From positions 69,059,376-69,123,375 of the forward strand of contig OZ024890.1 in NCBI GenBank assembly GCA_964017195.1: 64,000 nt of DNA, read 5' to 3'. Below, piece by piece: positions 19,143-26,975 of the stretch; position 1 is the first letter of the stretch; the number at the start of each line of letters is the position of its first letter. The position numbers and the translations under genes were made by a program. Under the pieces are notes generated by a model, which did not search any database, was not told the origin of the DNA, and saw only the letters and a list, made by a program, of their open reading frames with translations. Source of the stretch: Siderastrea radians (Eukaryota > Cnidaria > Anthozoa > Scleractinia > Rhizangiidae).

Positions 19143-19682
19143 TTAATCATTCCGTTGATGATACGGATGACAACAAAGTTGATACCATCTGGCTTCTTGA
19201 CCTACAATCAATTGTTGAAGGCGTTGACCGGCTTGATGGTCATTGCTTACATAATCATGATCCGAAAACTCATTTAAAAAGTCTTGCAAGGTCCGTCCAC
19301 GGGCTTTGGCTTTCAAGTACAACAAGGCGTAATCCCCACAACTCTTGCTTGAAATGGCTTGGAGGGACTTGCCATTGGTCACCACATACTTCCAATGTTG
19401 GACAATCCAATCTTGGAACGGGGTAGCTTGCACGTACGTGTCCATGGGCAAAGCATAACTGTCCAGGATTTCACACACGTTTCCATCCGTCCACACCCCT
19501 AACCAATGTTGTCCGGGTTGATCGTGCGGGTCGGTGTTGACAATGTACCCTTGGGGTGGGGTCTTGACAGGACGCTTGGGTAAACGATCACAGGCCACCG
19601 TTCCGTAAAAGTAACGTTTCAAGTGGGGGTCGTCTCGGGCTAAATAATCCAACTGCACATTATTCAAGGCCACGTGTTCCAT
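19143..19682 (-). CDS. Adenain-like cysteine protease of element 2
   Basis: ATG 19682, 179 residues. The catalytic set is in family order: His59 (GQHWLGVW), Asp74 (EILDSYALP), Gln108 (SLQAISS) and Cys115 (KSCGDYALLYLKA). Adenain cuts capsid precursors, typically after GG-containing motifs, and several small basic proteins of the element carry such motifs. The gene is intact and only 2 bp downstream of the major capsid gene, so the two are likely co-expressed. Confidence 0.92.
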   Translation of the reverse strand: MEHVALNNVQLDYLARDDPHLKRYFYGTVACDRLPKRPVKTPPQGYIVNTDPHDQPGQHWLGVWTDGNVCEILDSYALPMDTYVQATPFQDWIVQHWKYVVTNGKSLQAISSKSCGDYALLYLKAKARGRTLQDFLNEFSDHDYVSNDHQAGQRLQQLIVGQEARWYQLCCHPYHQRND

Positions 19683-19684
19683 CT

Positions 19685-21085
19685 TTAGTGCTGGTAAATG
19701 TTATACAACACGGCTCCGTTGCGGTCAATCTCCAGCAAGTTCTCAAATTCTCCATAGACGAGCACGGTTATATTGGTACCGGGAGCGGCTCCAAATTCCA
19801 AGACCAGCTGTAAATCTCCACTTTGCTTGGGGTTGAGGTTTTGACTGTCGGCACAGCCATTGGCCACATTGTCAAACATGAACAAGGTACAATTTTTCGC
19901 TTCGCCCCAATCTCCTAGTTCCACCATATTGCCTTTCTTTTTACACCAAGCCCCACTGGCTTGCAGAAAACGGAAGTAGCCCAGGTTATCTCGGGTGCCA
20001 TTGTTGTGTACCAAGTGCAGGGTTTCATAAGGGTATTCTTCGCCTTTGACAATCTGTTTGATGGAGGTCAGACCAAATTTCTGGAAGCAGAAAGGATCTC
20101 GGGTCACATCTCCATTGAAGGCGCGGCTGTCCAGTAACCCTACAATCAATCGGTCCGGTATTCTGTTTTGAAACAGGTTGGGGATATCAAAACGGGTCAC
20201 ATTGCCTTGCATGCTGAAGGTGCGGATTTCACTACGGACGGTCGGGTAAGCAGCCACTTGGCCTTCATTGTGTCTTTTTTCAGACAAACTCTGGTAGATG
20301 GCATCATTCAAACGTAGTTGACAGAGATGAAACCGTAGTTTCACATCGCCTTCCATCAATCGGCCGGCGAGAGCCACCCCATTGAAAAACAGGTTCGGGC
20401 CATTGAAATGAAATTTCATCTTGATTTCAATGCCTGGCACCAAAAGTTTGCCAAAGTGAAAGACTTCCAAGTGCGGGGTAAACACCAGACTGTGGGTGGC
20501 GCCTCCAGCATACTTGGTCACTTCAGCAACCATGGCTTCATAGGCCGCTTTGTGATTGGCAGTGAGAGCTTGCCAGGCTGCATGGTCTCCTGCTTTGTCT
20601 GTGTTGTTGTTGGTCCATTGGGGTGGGAAATCCACTTGATTGTACCAGCCTTGGGGTCCTAACACGGTCTTGCCATCTTCTCGGTCATAATTCAGCAAGG
20701 TTTCCAGGTAAGCTTTGTAATGATAAGTGTCGGATTGAGGACTGATCAACGTGCCATTCAACTGCAAGTCAATTTGTTTGATGATGGAATGGGCCAAATT
20801 GTTGACGGGCCACAATTTCTGATTGGCCACCAAGTTATCGTTCGTACTCTTTTGCAATCTCAATTCCATGGTAAAGTAACTGCGTCCCAAATCCACAAAA
20901 TCGTCTAATCCTGGAATGATGAATTCCATGGGATTGATACCCGTGGTGGTGGGTTGGATGGTGACCATGCGATAGGCATTGATGCTAATGTCGGTCGGGG
21001 GCACCTTGAAAATCCGTAACGCCGGGTTGACGGTCCCTTCGGAACGCGGATGCGCTGGGGCGGATTGTGTACTCACGTCAGGCAT
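19685..21085 (-). CDS. Hexon-like double jelly-roll major capsid protein of element 2
   Basis: ATG 21085, an intact frame of 466 residues. Blocks include NAYRMVTIQPTTTGINPMEF, ELRLQKSTNDNLVANQ, IIKQIDLQLNGTLISPQSDT, VFHFGKLLVPGIEIKMKFHF and RLIVGLLDSRAFNGD. This is the protein type often labelled F54H12.2-like in animal genomes, now understood as the Polinton/adintovirus major capsid protein. It forms the trimeric capsomer. A TATAAAA box lies 53-59 bp upstream inside the preceding small gene. It shares little obvious sequence with the element 1 capsid protein, so the two elements are from distinct lineages. Confidence 0.92.
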   Translation of the reverse strand: MPDVSTQSAPAHPRSEGTVNPALRIFKVPPTDISINAYRMVTIQPTTTGINPMEFIIPGLDDFVDLGRSYFTMELRLQKSTNDNLVANQKLWPVNNLAHSIIKQIDLQLNGTLISPQSDTYHYKAYLETLLNYDREDGKTVLGPQGWYNQVDFPPQWTNNNTDKAGDHAAWQALTANHKAAYEAMVAEVTKYAGGATHSLVFTPHLEVFHFGKLLVPGIEIKMKFHFNGPNLFFNGVALAGRLMEGDVKLRFHLCQLRLNDAIYQSLSEKRHNEGQVAAYPTVRSEIRTFSMQGNVTRFDIPNLFQNRIPDRLIVGLLDSRAFNGDVTRDPFCFQKFGLTSIKQIVKGEEYPYETLHLVHNNGTRDNLGYFRFLQASGAWCKKKGNMVELGDWGEAKNCTLFMFDNVANGCADSQNLNPKQSGDLQLVLEFGAAPGTNITVLVYGEFENLLEIDRNGAVLYNIYQH

Positions 21086-21087
21086 GT

Positions 21088-21318
21088 TTAACGTCGTCGT
21101 CGTCGAGTACTGGTACCCCGCCGTCGTCGTGAGGGGTTTTTATACCGTCGTCGTGCTAAGCGTTGTCTCAAATCAAACCCGGGCAGTCGCATCACCTCGG
21201 GACTCAACCAACCGCCACGTTGTCGTCGCATCAGTTTCCAAAACGGATACAGCCCTCCCCATTGAGACAACCCTCGATTACTGCGAATCCGTCGAGGTCG
21301 TGAAGGCACGGGGTCCAT
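21088..21318 (-). CDS. Arg-rich core peptide with RQRGGW motif
   Basis: ATG 21318, 76 residues: an N-terminal part with SQWGGLYPFWKLMRRQRGGW, then LPGFDLRQRLARRRYKNPSR and a C-terminal Arg cluster. The RQRGG-aromatic motif is shared with the core peptides at 16301-16474 and 16462-16794. Likely a virion DNA-condensing protein, by analogy with adenovirus core peptides. It sits 2 bp upstream of the major capsid gene. Confidence 0.6.
   Translation of the reverse strand: MDPVPSRPRRIRSNRGLSQWGGLYPFWKLMRRQRGGWLSPEVMRLPGFDLRQRLARRRYKNPSRRRRGTSTRRRRR
21138..21144 (-). promoter_or_regulatory. TATA box before the major capsid gene
   Basis: TATAAAA on the minus strand, about 55 bp upstream of ATG 21085, within the coding end of the small Arg-rich gene. 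Confidence 0.5.
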
Positions 21319-21320
21319 GT

Positions 21321-21647
21321 TTAGACTCCCAAAATATCTCGCGCCCGTTTGGTTTGTTTGGGAAACAAGGCACTGGCTACCCGTACGGCTTGTTTCACGT
21401 TCTTATGGCTCAAGGCTTTCTTGGCTTGTTTGGTAATTTCTTTTTTAAGGACGTCTTCGGCTTTGCGTTTGATCCCGCGTGTCAAACCCGTTGTCAAGCC
21501 TCTCTTGATATTACTAGGCAGTTTTAAAGGATTTCGCGTGCTTTTAAGGCCTTGGAACCCCCCACGCAAGAGATCCGTCACCAACCCTTTGCCTTGTTGA
21601 TCATACCACTCGTCGGTCCGAAATCGTGTCAAACTTCCCCCTCGCAT
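21321..21647 (-). CDS. Basic virion protein with N-terminal MRGGS (pVI-like)
   Basis: ATG 21647 gives 108 residues beginning MRGGSLTRFRTDEWYDQQGK, with LLRGGFQGLKSTRNPLKLPS and Lys-rich amphipathic helices (IKRKAEDVLKKEITKQAKKA). MRGG-S matches the adenain consensus M-x-G-G-x at the extreme N-terminus. The chosen ATG is preferred over a TTG 21 bp upstream. A TATAAAAA box lies 57-64 bp upstream. It resembles Polinton cement or core proteins; adenovirus pVI is the nearest analogy but not proven. Confidence 0.6.
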   Translation of the reverse strand: MRGGSLTRFRTDEWYDQQGKGLVTDLLRGGFQGLKSTRNPLKLPSNIKRGLTTGLTRGIKRKAEDVLKKEITKQAKKALSHKNVKQAVRVASALFPKQTKRARDILGV

Positions 21648-21703
21648 GGTTGTCTTCTTCTTCACCAAGGATCACGTTTGGTCGGTGTCACAGGACTCGT
21701 CTC

Positions 21704-21711
21704 TTTTTATA
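21704..21711 (-). promoter_or_regulatory. TATA box before the 21647 gene
   Basis: TATAAAAA on the minus strand in a 111-bp non-coding gap, about 60 bp upstream of ATG 21647. Confidence 0.55.
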
Positions 21712-21758
21712 CCGTCATTCATCGCCTTCTTCTTCTTTTTTCGAAACGCGACTTCCAC

Positions 21759-21992
21759 TCACATGAGATTGCACGTAAACGATTCCCCCGCATAGCGTTT
21801 TCGTTTTCCTTGTCGAATTTCCTCCATGCGTTTCACATGCGCTTTTTTGGCATTCTTTTTAGCCAACTTTTCTATCCCTTTGGTGATGGACCAGGCAGTT
21901 TTAGGAATCCCGGCAATCACTGCGTTGATCCCTTCCCCCGCTTGGGGACGCTGTTTTCGGCGTCGTTGTCGTCGTCGTCGTTTCGGTGGCAT
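21759..21992 (-). CDS. Small basic protein
   Basis: ATG 21992, 77 residues: an Arg/Lys head (PPKRRRRQRRRKQRPQAGEG), a short hydrophobic segment (INAVIAGIPKTAWSITKGIE) and Lys-rich helices ending KRMEEIRQGKRKRYAGESFT. The head suits DNA binding or nuclear import. The basic head plus short hydrophobic segment matches the other core proteins of the block. Family unknown. Confidence 0.5.
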   Translation of the reverse strand: MPPKRRRRQRRRKQRPQAGEGINAVIAGIPKTAWSITKGIEKLAKKNAKKAHVKRMEEIRQGKRKRYAGESFTCNLM

Positions 21993-22025
21993 GATTGACT
22001 TGGGGTTCCTTCTCGTCTCTCTTTT

Positions 22026-23060
22026 TTATGTCTTTTTGAAGTGTAACGTGACAATGGTATGGCCGTCGCCAAACTTGACCAAGTCGCCTCCCCTACCAAT
22101 CGTTTCGGCCACTTGAACGTGAATGATTTCCACCACCTCGTTACGAAGAGTCATGTATTGAATGTGCAACGGTTCAAAGTAGATGGTGCCACGTCCTTGT
22201 CGCTTGTACTGGATTTCACGCAACAAATCGGTCACGCGATTGCCCACCACCGTGCTGCCTGCCACGTCCGAGTACACGTGCAACGATCGGGTGGGTTCCC
22301 CCACCACCGCCCGAAACGCCACATTCAAATTGGTGAAACGCCACCCACAACTCATACTCAATTCCATGTAGTCTTCCACTCGACTGGTGGTCCAAAACAC
22401 CGGGTTCCCATCCTTATCGGTGATATCCTTCCAATCGCTGTTCTTGGTCATGTCGGGGATTTGATCCCCCAGGAAGTCTTGCTGTAAGTTCGGGCCCAAA
22501 ATCCATCCGCTGGCGATTTTACGTAACCATCCCATCTTGGCAGCTAACTTGGTATGAACGGCAAACGAGGGCGTGCGAACGGATCCATCATGAGAGACAT
22601 TCGTGTTGTCAATGAGCAGATCCTCCCCTTCCCAACGAAACTTGACGTACGTGTGTTTGCCTTGATCGTCCAAAAACGTACCCCCTTGGATCACCGATTC
22701 CCGTCGTTTCTGTTCCACATGAGTAATGGCGGCTTTCATAAAACTCACCCCGTCCACCACCCAATCCCAGTCGTTAATATCGTCAATTTTGGTCACGGCC
22801 GCTCCATATTTGTTATAGGTCCCTCCGCTTTGACTGGGGGCTTTTAGGTGCCATTTGATGCCTAAGACGTGTTGTCCTTTCATCACCAGCTCGTACAAAT
22901 TGACGCGGGCATCCGGTAAAGAAATGGCACTCAACCCCACTTGCCATCCACCCCCCGTGAGCTGTAACGGTTGAGGTAAACGAATCTTGAAGTTATTGGC
23001 TTGGTTGTTGGGAAATTCACGTCGGTTGGCATGACTGGGTAACGTCACGTAGAACGACAT
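22026..23060 (-). CDS. Minor capsid (penton-type) protein A of element 2
   Basis: ATG 23060, 344 residues, beginning MSFYVTLPSHANRREFPNNQ and continuing NNFKIRLPQPLQLTGGGWQV and GLSAISLP. This opening is the signature of Polinton minor capsid proteins. The C-terminus (HIQYMTLRNEVVEIIHVQVA; HTIVTLHF) is shared with the next gene, so the two are tandem paralogues. A GTG 18 bp upstream is in frame but ATG is preferred. The genes overlap or abut, suggesting one transcript. Confidence 0.88.
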   Translation of the reverse strand: MSFYVTLPSHANRREFPNNQANNFKIRLPQPLQLTGGGWQVGLSAISLPDARVNLYELVMKGQHVLGIKWHLKAPSQSGGTYNKYGAAVTKIDDINDWDWVVDGVSFMKAAITHVEQKRRESVIQGGTFLDDQGKHTYVKFRWEGEDLLIDNTNVSHDGSVRTPSFAVHTKLAAKMGWLRKIASGWILGPNLQQDFLGDQIPDMTKNSDWKDITDKDGNPVFWTTSRVEDYMELSMSCGWRFTNLNVAFRAVVGEPTRSLHVYSDVAGSTVVGNRVTDLLREIQYKRQGRGTIYFEPLHIQYMTLRNEVVEIIHVQVAETIGRGGDLVKFGDGHTIVTLHFKKT

Positions 23061-23074
23061 CTTTGTCTTCTTCT

Positions 23075-24115
23075 TCACACCACCACCTCCCTTTTAAAGT
23101 GCAGGGTCAGGAGGGTACGTCCTTCGCCAAATTGGACGAGATCCCCATTGGTTTCGGCCATCTGGGTTTCCACGATTTCCACCACTTCATTGCGTACCGG
23201 GACATATTGAATGTGGCGAGGTTCAAAGTGGGTGGTGTTTTCGGGCTGGTACTTGATTTCTCGTAAGAGATCGGTGATGCGACCCCCTACCATGCTGCTG
23301 GTCCCTACATTGCAATACACGTGCAAAGGACGCACCGCGGGAAATTCCGACGAGGGACGAAAGGTCGCGTTCAAATTCACAAACCGCCAATTACAGGTCA
23401 TACTCAAGTTCATATAATCCCCATCCACTTTCCAAAAGGCGGGTTTATTGCTGCCATCCAGGACATCCGACGGTGTAGGAATCGAGGCCGAATGAAATTC
23501 TTGTATGATATTGGGGCCCAATCGATACACCCCCGTCGACACTTGTTCAATCCATCCCATTTTCAAGGCCAAGGTTCTGCCCCATGACACGCGTGCCACA
23601 TGGGTTTTGTAATCTACTGGCTTGGTATTCAACAACAAATCCCCTTCCGAGCTCCATTCAAAGGTCGGGTACAATTTGAGGCCATTGTCCTCTGCCCATT
23701 TGTTCTTGGGGGCGGTTTGTTTGGCACGGCTTTGCTCGTATCGGTACACCAGTTGATGAAACAAGTGCGATCCCGTCGACGAGGCCAATTCCTTTTTCAT
23801 ATCTCGACCGTAGGTAAAGAGTTCGCGACGTTGATGCCACCAGACATCGTCTCCTTGATCGTCTGTGTCATGCACCCGTTCGTGCCATCGTACATACAAC
23901 AGAGGATGGGACTCGCCCACGCCTCCTTCTTCCGCGACCACGGGAATGGTGGGTAAGGATAAACTCGCCATACCCACCATCCATCCTCGTCCCATAAATC
24001 GAATGGGTTTCGGCAACCGGTTTCGGAACAGATGGGCTTTGTTGCCAGGAAACTCTTTGGTACTCGCATGACTCATCAACGTCACGTAAAACGACGAATT
24101 GGGGACGAACGTCAT
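23075..24115 (-). CDS. Minor capsid (penton-type) protein B of element 2
   Basis: ATG 24115, 346 residues. The N-terminus (NSSFYVTLMSHASTKEFPGN, then RLPKPIRFMGRGWMVGMASL) and C-terminus (HIQYVPVRNEVVEIVETQMA, RTLLTLHF) mirror protein A, while the middle differs. Two different penton-type proteins could form distinct vertices or a heteropentamer; that is inference. Intact. It starts 4 bp downstream of the integrase stop in the leftward block. Confidence 0.88.
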   Translation of the reverse strand: MTFVPNSSFYVTLMSHASTKEFPGNKAHLFRNRLPKPIRFMGRGWMVGMASLSLPTIPVVAEEGGVGESHPLLYVRWHERVHDTDDQGDDVWWHQRRELFTYGRDMKKELASSTGSHLFHQLVYRYEQSRAKQTAPKNKWAEDNGLKLYPTFEWSSEGDLLLNTKPVDYKTHVARVSWGRTLALKMGWIEQVSTGVYRLGPNIIQEFHSASIPTPSDVLDGSNKPAFWKVDGDYMNLSMTCNWRFVNLNATFRPSSEFPAVRPLHVYCNVGTSSMVGGRITDLLREIKYQPENTTHFEPRHIQYVPVRNEVVEIVETQMAETNGDLVQFGEGRTLLTLHFKREVVV

Positions 24116-24119
24116 TGTT

Positions 24120-25295
24120 TTAGCGGCGTCGTCGTCGTTTGCGTGGCCGAAGGGACGTCACGTCACCACGAGCAATCCAACTATTGTACTTGTCGGGCCA
24201 CCCTTTCCACTTGACCAACCATCGATCTTTTTGTCGCTTAAGTACCTTTTCGATGCGAAACACGTCGGACACCGGGACTTTTTGTAAATCCTCCTCGTAA
24301 AACGTGCCTTGGACGGGGGTATCATCCCATTCGTGAATCTTATAGGTGGGCACGGGGCCCGGGACCACACGATGCACCACAAACACTTCTTCGGTCCAAC
24401 CGGGGAGATAGCCTTTTTCAAACGTCCGATGAATCGTGTTGAGACGCACCCGATCTCCGACTTTGAATTGGGGTTTTTTCCGACCTTTCAATCGTTTGCT
24501 GTACAATCGTTTCCACACGGCTTCTTCGTTGTCCCACGTCACGTCTTCGGCGGGCATACCAATACTTCGATGACGGGTCGCATTATACCCTTGCACCAAC
24601 TGGGGTAACACATTGTCAAAGCGTAAGGTGTTGGCCGTGGTCAAATAACGGTACAACCGTTCTTTCAAGGTCCGATTAAATCGTTCCACCACACTGGCTT
24701 TGGCATCCCCTTCGGTGGAAAAATGTTGAATGTCTTGCTCGTCGAGCCATCGTTGAAACGTCCGATTGTAAAATTCTTTCCCTCGATCCGTTTGCAATCG
24801 GTTGGGGTGTCGTCGTCCTTGTTTCAAAATCTTCTCAAAGGCTTTCACGAGGGCCACGCCGGTTTTGTCTTTCAAGGGTTGCACCCATGCGTATTTGGAC
24901 AAGACATCCACGACCGTCAACAAGTAGCGTATACCCCGATTATGTTTGGCCAACCGTTGCACTTCCACTAAATCCGCGGCCCATTGATCGTCCAACCCTC
25001 CCACGATCACGGGTAAGGTAGCAAAACGACGACGTCGTAGTTTATGCAAGGTGTAGCCCACATCCCGTTCCAAGAGTCGTTGGGCTTTTTTCAACGGGAG
25101 GCCCTGGGCTTTGGCAAACCGTTGCACCCCACCTAAACTCCCCGGGGCGCTAGGATCGTGGTAACGGTTTAACCGTTCTTGCGAGACATTGCTTTTCTTC
25201 GTTGACGACGAGACAGGGCGTTTGGTTCTCTTCAACTTTGTTGTTGTTGTTGACCAGCGTTGAGTTTTCTTTCGAGGGGCCATACGTTCTGGCAT
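24120..25295 (-). CDS. Retroviral-type integrase with C-terminal chromodomain
   Basis: ATG 25295 (an alternative ATG is 12 bp on), 391 residues. The rve catalytic triad is Asp108 (QWAADLVEVQ), Asp170 (RLQTDRGKEFY) and Glu204 (SVVERFNRTLK). An SH3-like segment follows (KPQFKVGDRVRLNTIHRTFE), then a chromodomain at about 345-380 (FRIEKVLKRQKDRWLVKWKG, WPDKYNSWIA) and an Arg tail. It inserts the element, and the chromodomain may steer it to modified chromatin. The gene is intact, unlike that of element 1. Confidence 0.95.
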   Translation of the reverse strand: MPERMAPRKKTQRWSTTTTKLKRTKRPVSSSTKKSNVSQERLNRYHDPSAPGSLGGVQRFAKAQGLPLKKAQRLLERDVGYTLHKLRRRRFATLPVIVGGLDDQWAADLVEVQRLAKHNRGIRYLLTVVDVLSKYAWVQPLKDKTGVALVKAFEKILKQGRRHPNRLQTDRGKEFYNRTFQRWLDEQDIQHFSTEGDAKASVVERFNRTLKERLYRYLTTANTLRFDNVLPQLVQGYNATRHRSIGMPAEDVTWDNEEAVWKRLYSKRLKGRKKPQFKVGDRVRLNTIHRTFEKGYLPGWTEEVFVVHRVVPGPVPTYKIHEWDDTPVQGTFYEEDLQKVPVSDVFRIEKVLKRQKDRWLVKWKGWPDKYNSWIARGDVTSLRPRKRRRRR

Positions 25296-25597
25296 TCATC
25301 CCATAAGGTCGGTATGGAAGGGATGGTGTGGGGATGCGCCTTTTGAATGATTCGATACCATCGCCACGCGTCCGGATGCGCTTTTAACCATACGACAAAC
25401 ACCACCCATCGATACAGGTTACGATCCACGTGGGTTTCTTCAAAGACGTGGAGAGGGTGCGCGTCCTCGGGACATGGAGGAATAGGGATTTGGGACCCGG
25501 GTTGATGATCATATAACACTTGGCACAGGGATTGATGGCATTGCCATTGCCCCAAGGACCAGACAGACTCCCACGCATCACACACAACAGACTCCAT
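25232..25597 (-). CDS. Trp-rich protein of unknown function
   Basis: ATG 25597, 121 residues, with many Trp and His residues (VCDAWESVWSLGQWQCHQSL; LYRWVVFVVWLKAHPDAWRW) and a Gln run at the end. It overlaps the start of the integrase frame by 64 bp. No family recognised. The overlap and ordered position in the leftward block support a real gene; base bias alone does not decide it. Confidence 0.5.
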   Translation of the reverse strand: MESVVCDAWESVWSLGQWQCHQSLCQVLYDHQPGSQIPIPPCPEDAHPLHVFEETHVDRNLYRWVVFVVWLKAHPDAWRWYRIIQKAHPHTIPSIPTLWDECQNVWPLERKLNAGQQQQQS

Positions 25598-25641
25598 GGT
25601 CACATTGATAAAAAATTTTATTCCTACTCCTTTTTAATACA

Positions 25642-25875
25642 TTAAAAGAGACCTAGACGACCACAAGTGACGGCCTCGAGATCTTTCTGCCAGTTGTCCA
25701 CACTGTCACTGTACTTGGGGGGTGGTGGCGCTGGGGCGACCATCATTTCTTGACGGTTCTTGAGCTCTTGAATTTCTCGCAACAATTGTTTCTCATAGTC
25801 TGTCAGGGGGCGATCCTCTTTCCTTGGGGCTCGAGGAGGCGGTCCTGGGATGTCCACGCCCCGCTTGGGATACCC
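25642..25875 (-). pseudogene. In-phase tail after the GRF protein stop, Pro-rich with PPPPKYS
   Basis: Directly after the TAA of the GRF-type gene the same phase stays open for 78 codons: PGPPPRAPRKEDRPLTDYEK, a short coiled stretch (KQLLREIQELKNRQEMMVAP) and APPPPKYSDSVDNWQKDLEA. It has no ATG near its start (first in-frame codons are GGG and later GTG). It may be the former C-terminus cut by a nonsense change, a readthrough product, or a separate gene with a non-AUG start. The last is least likely. Confidence 0.5.
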
Positions 25876-26538
25876 TTAAGCATCACGGCTAGGTATTTCA
25901 GCTTGTTGATCGGCTTTCTTGGGAGGGTTGTCATGAAACCAACTCCAGTACTTGGGACCCAAGGGTTGATCGGCCCACCGGAAGAAGCCACACTGTTTCT
26001 TGGAACAATTCAGAAACAAACGATCGGGGTTCTGGGTCGAATGGCTCTGTTGTAGCGTGGCGGGTTCCCGGCAAAAGCATTGCAAACAAGTCCACATGTC
26101 CAACACTTCTGCATGAGGTTGACTATACACCGCTTTCATATACTCCAGAGCTTGATCTTGTCCAGAAAACAGCAAACAGGGTTGGATGGGACATTTCACA
26201 TACTTCCACCCCTTTTGAGATTCTCGTGCCTCCAAACGCACATCATGGCAAGGGCATACCATATAGTCCACCTTTTCATTGTTGCCTTTGACTTGATGAT
26301 GGTCCACCTCATTGTCAAACATGGTCATCAGGGTGAATTGAGGTGGTGGTGGTGGTGGTGTAGATTGCCCCACCATGTCATTCAATTCTTTCATCATATC
26401 TTCCACCGCCGCTCGGGTATCTTCCACCACCTCGCGTACCACCGGATCACAGTCCACGGGCGTCATCGTTTGAATAGTCTTCTTCTTCTTCTTCCCCTCT
26501 GGGGGATGGGTTGTCTTTCTCTTCCGATCGACTGACAT
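25876..26538 (-). CDS. GRF-type zinc-finger protein
   Basis: ATG 26538, 220 residues. A Lys-rich head with a nuclear-import-like patch (RKRKTTHPPEGKKKKKTIQT) and a Pro run are followed by two zinc clusters. The first is MVCPCHDVRLEARESQKGWK with KCPIQPC; the second, CFCREPATLQQSHSTQNPDR then FLNCSKKQCGFFRWAD, fits the zf-GRF domain (C-x-C, His, C, C, FF-x-W). GRF domains bind single-stranded DNA in repair and replication proteins, so a replication role is reasonable inference. It is first in the leftward block, behind a TATAAAA and CCAAT promoter. Confidence 0.75.
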   Translation of the reverse strand: MSVDRKRKTTHPPEGKKKKKTIQTMTPVDCDPVVREVVEDTRAAVEDMMKELNDMVGQSTPPPPPPQFTLMTMFDNEVDHHQVKGNNEKVDYMVCPCHDVRLEARESQKGWKYVKCPIQPCLLFSGQDQALEYMKAVYSQPHAEVLDMWTCLQCFCREPATLQQSHSTQNPDRLFLNCSKKQCGFFRWADQPLGPKYWSWFHDNPPKKADQQAEIPSRDA

Positions 26539-26744
26539 CGTGCTCACGATTTTTTCACCCGCCCCTGCCTTTTTATACCCATACCCCTAAGCTCTCATTG
26601 GTCAGCTTATCCTGACCTTATAAGGACGTCTCCTCTTCCCATTGGTCAGCTTATTCAATCCAAATAAGGACCTCTTGTCTTCCCATTGGTCAGCTTGCCC
26701 TATTTAAGGAGCTCCCTGGGTCCCTGAGTTATCATTCCAAGTAG
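26539..26744. promoter_or_regulatory. Divergent promoter with three 44-bp CCAAT repeats
   Basis: TATAAAA on the minus strand (26571-26577) lies 33 bp before ATG 26538. Three copies of CATTGGTCAGCTT start at 26596, 26640 and 26684, exactly 44 bp apart, each giving an inverted CCAAT box. Each is followed by a TATAAGGAC or ATTTAAGGAG-type motif; the last, TATTTAAGG at 26701-26709, lies 36 bp before ATG 26745. The exact spacing, about four helical turns, suggests cooperative NF-Y-type binding. Confidence 0.7.
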
Positions 26745-26975
26745 ATGGACTACTACCAAGATCTCAACCGAGACGACTTTGCTTCCACTGAAGACTATTT
26801 GGCTGAACGGGTCAAACGAGGTCTAGCCGCGGGATTCACGTTCCAACAGTGCCGACAGCACCACGTCATTGATTTCGGTTTGGCCTTAGGGTTGACTCCC
26901 ACTGAGATTCTAGCTATTATAGGCCCTGACACCGGGTACGTATTTCCCAACGAATGCCACCCAACATCGACATGA
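26745..26975 (+). CDS. Small acidic protein upstream of the SLOG gene
   Basis: ATG 26745, 76 residues, beginning MDYYQDLNRDDFASTEDYLA, with a helix-turn like stretch FTFQQCRQHHVIDFGLALGL. It starts 36 bp after a TATA-like TATTTAAGG. Its 3' end overlaps the next ATG by 22 bp in another frame, so the two are probably co-transcribed. No family recognised; it may be a DNA-binding or regulatory protein. Confidence 0.55.
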   Translation: MDYYQDLNRDDFASTEDYLAERVKRGLAAGFTFQQCRQHHVIDFGLALGLTPTEILAIIGPDTGYVFPNECHPTST

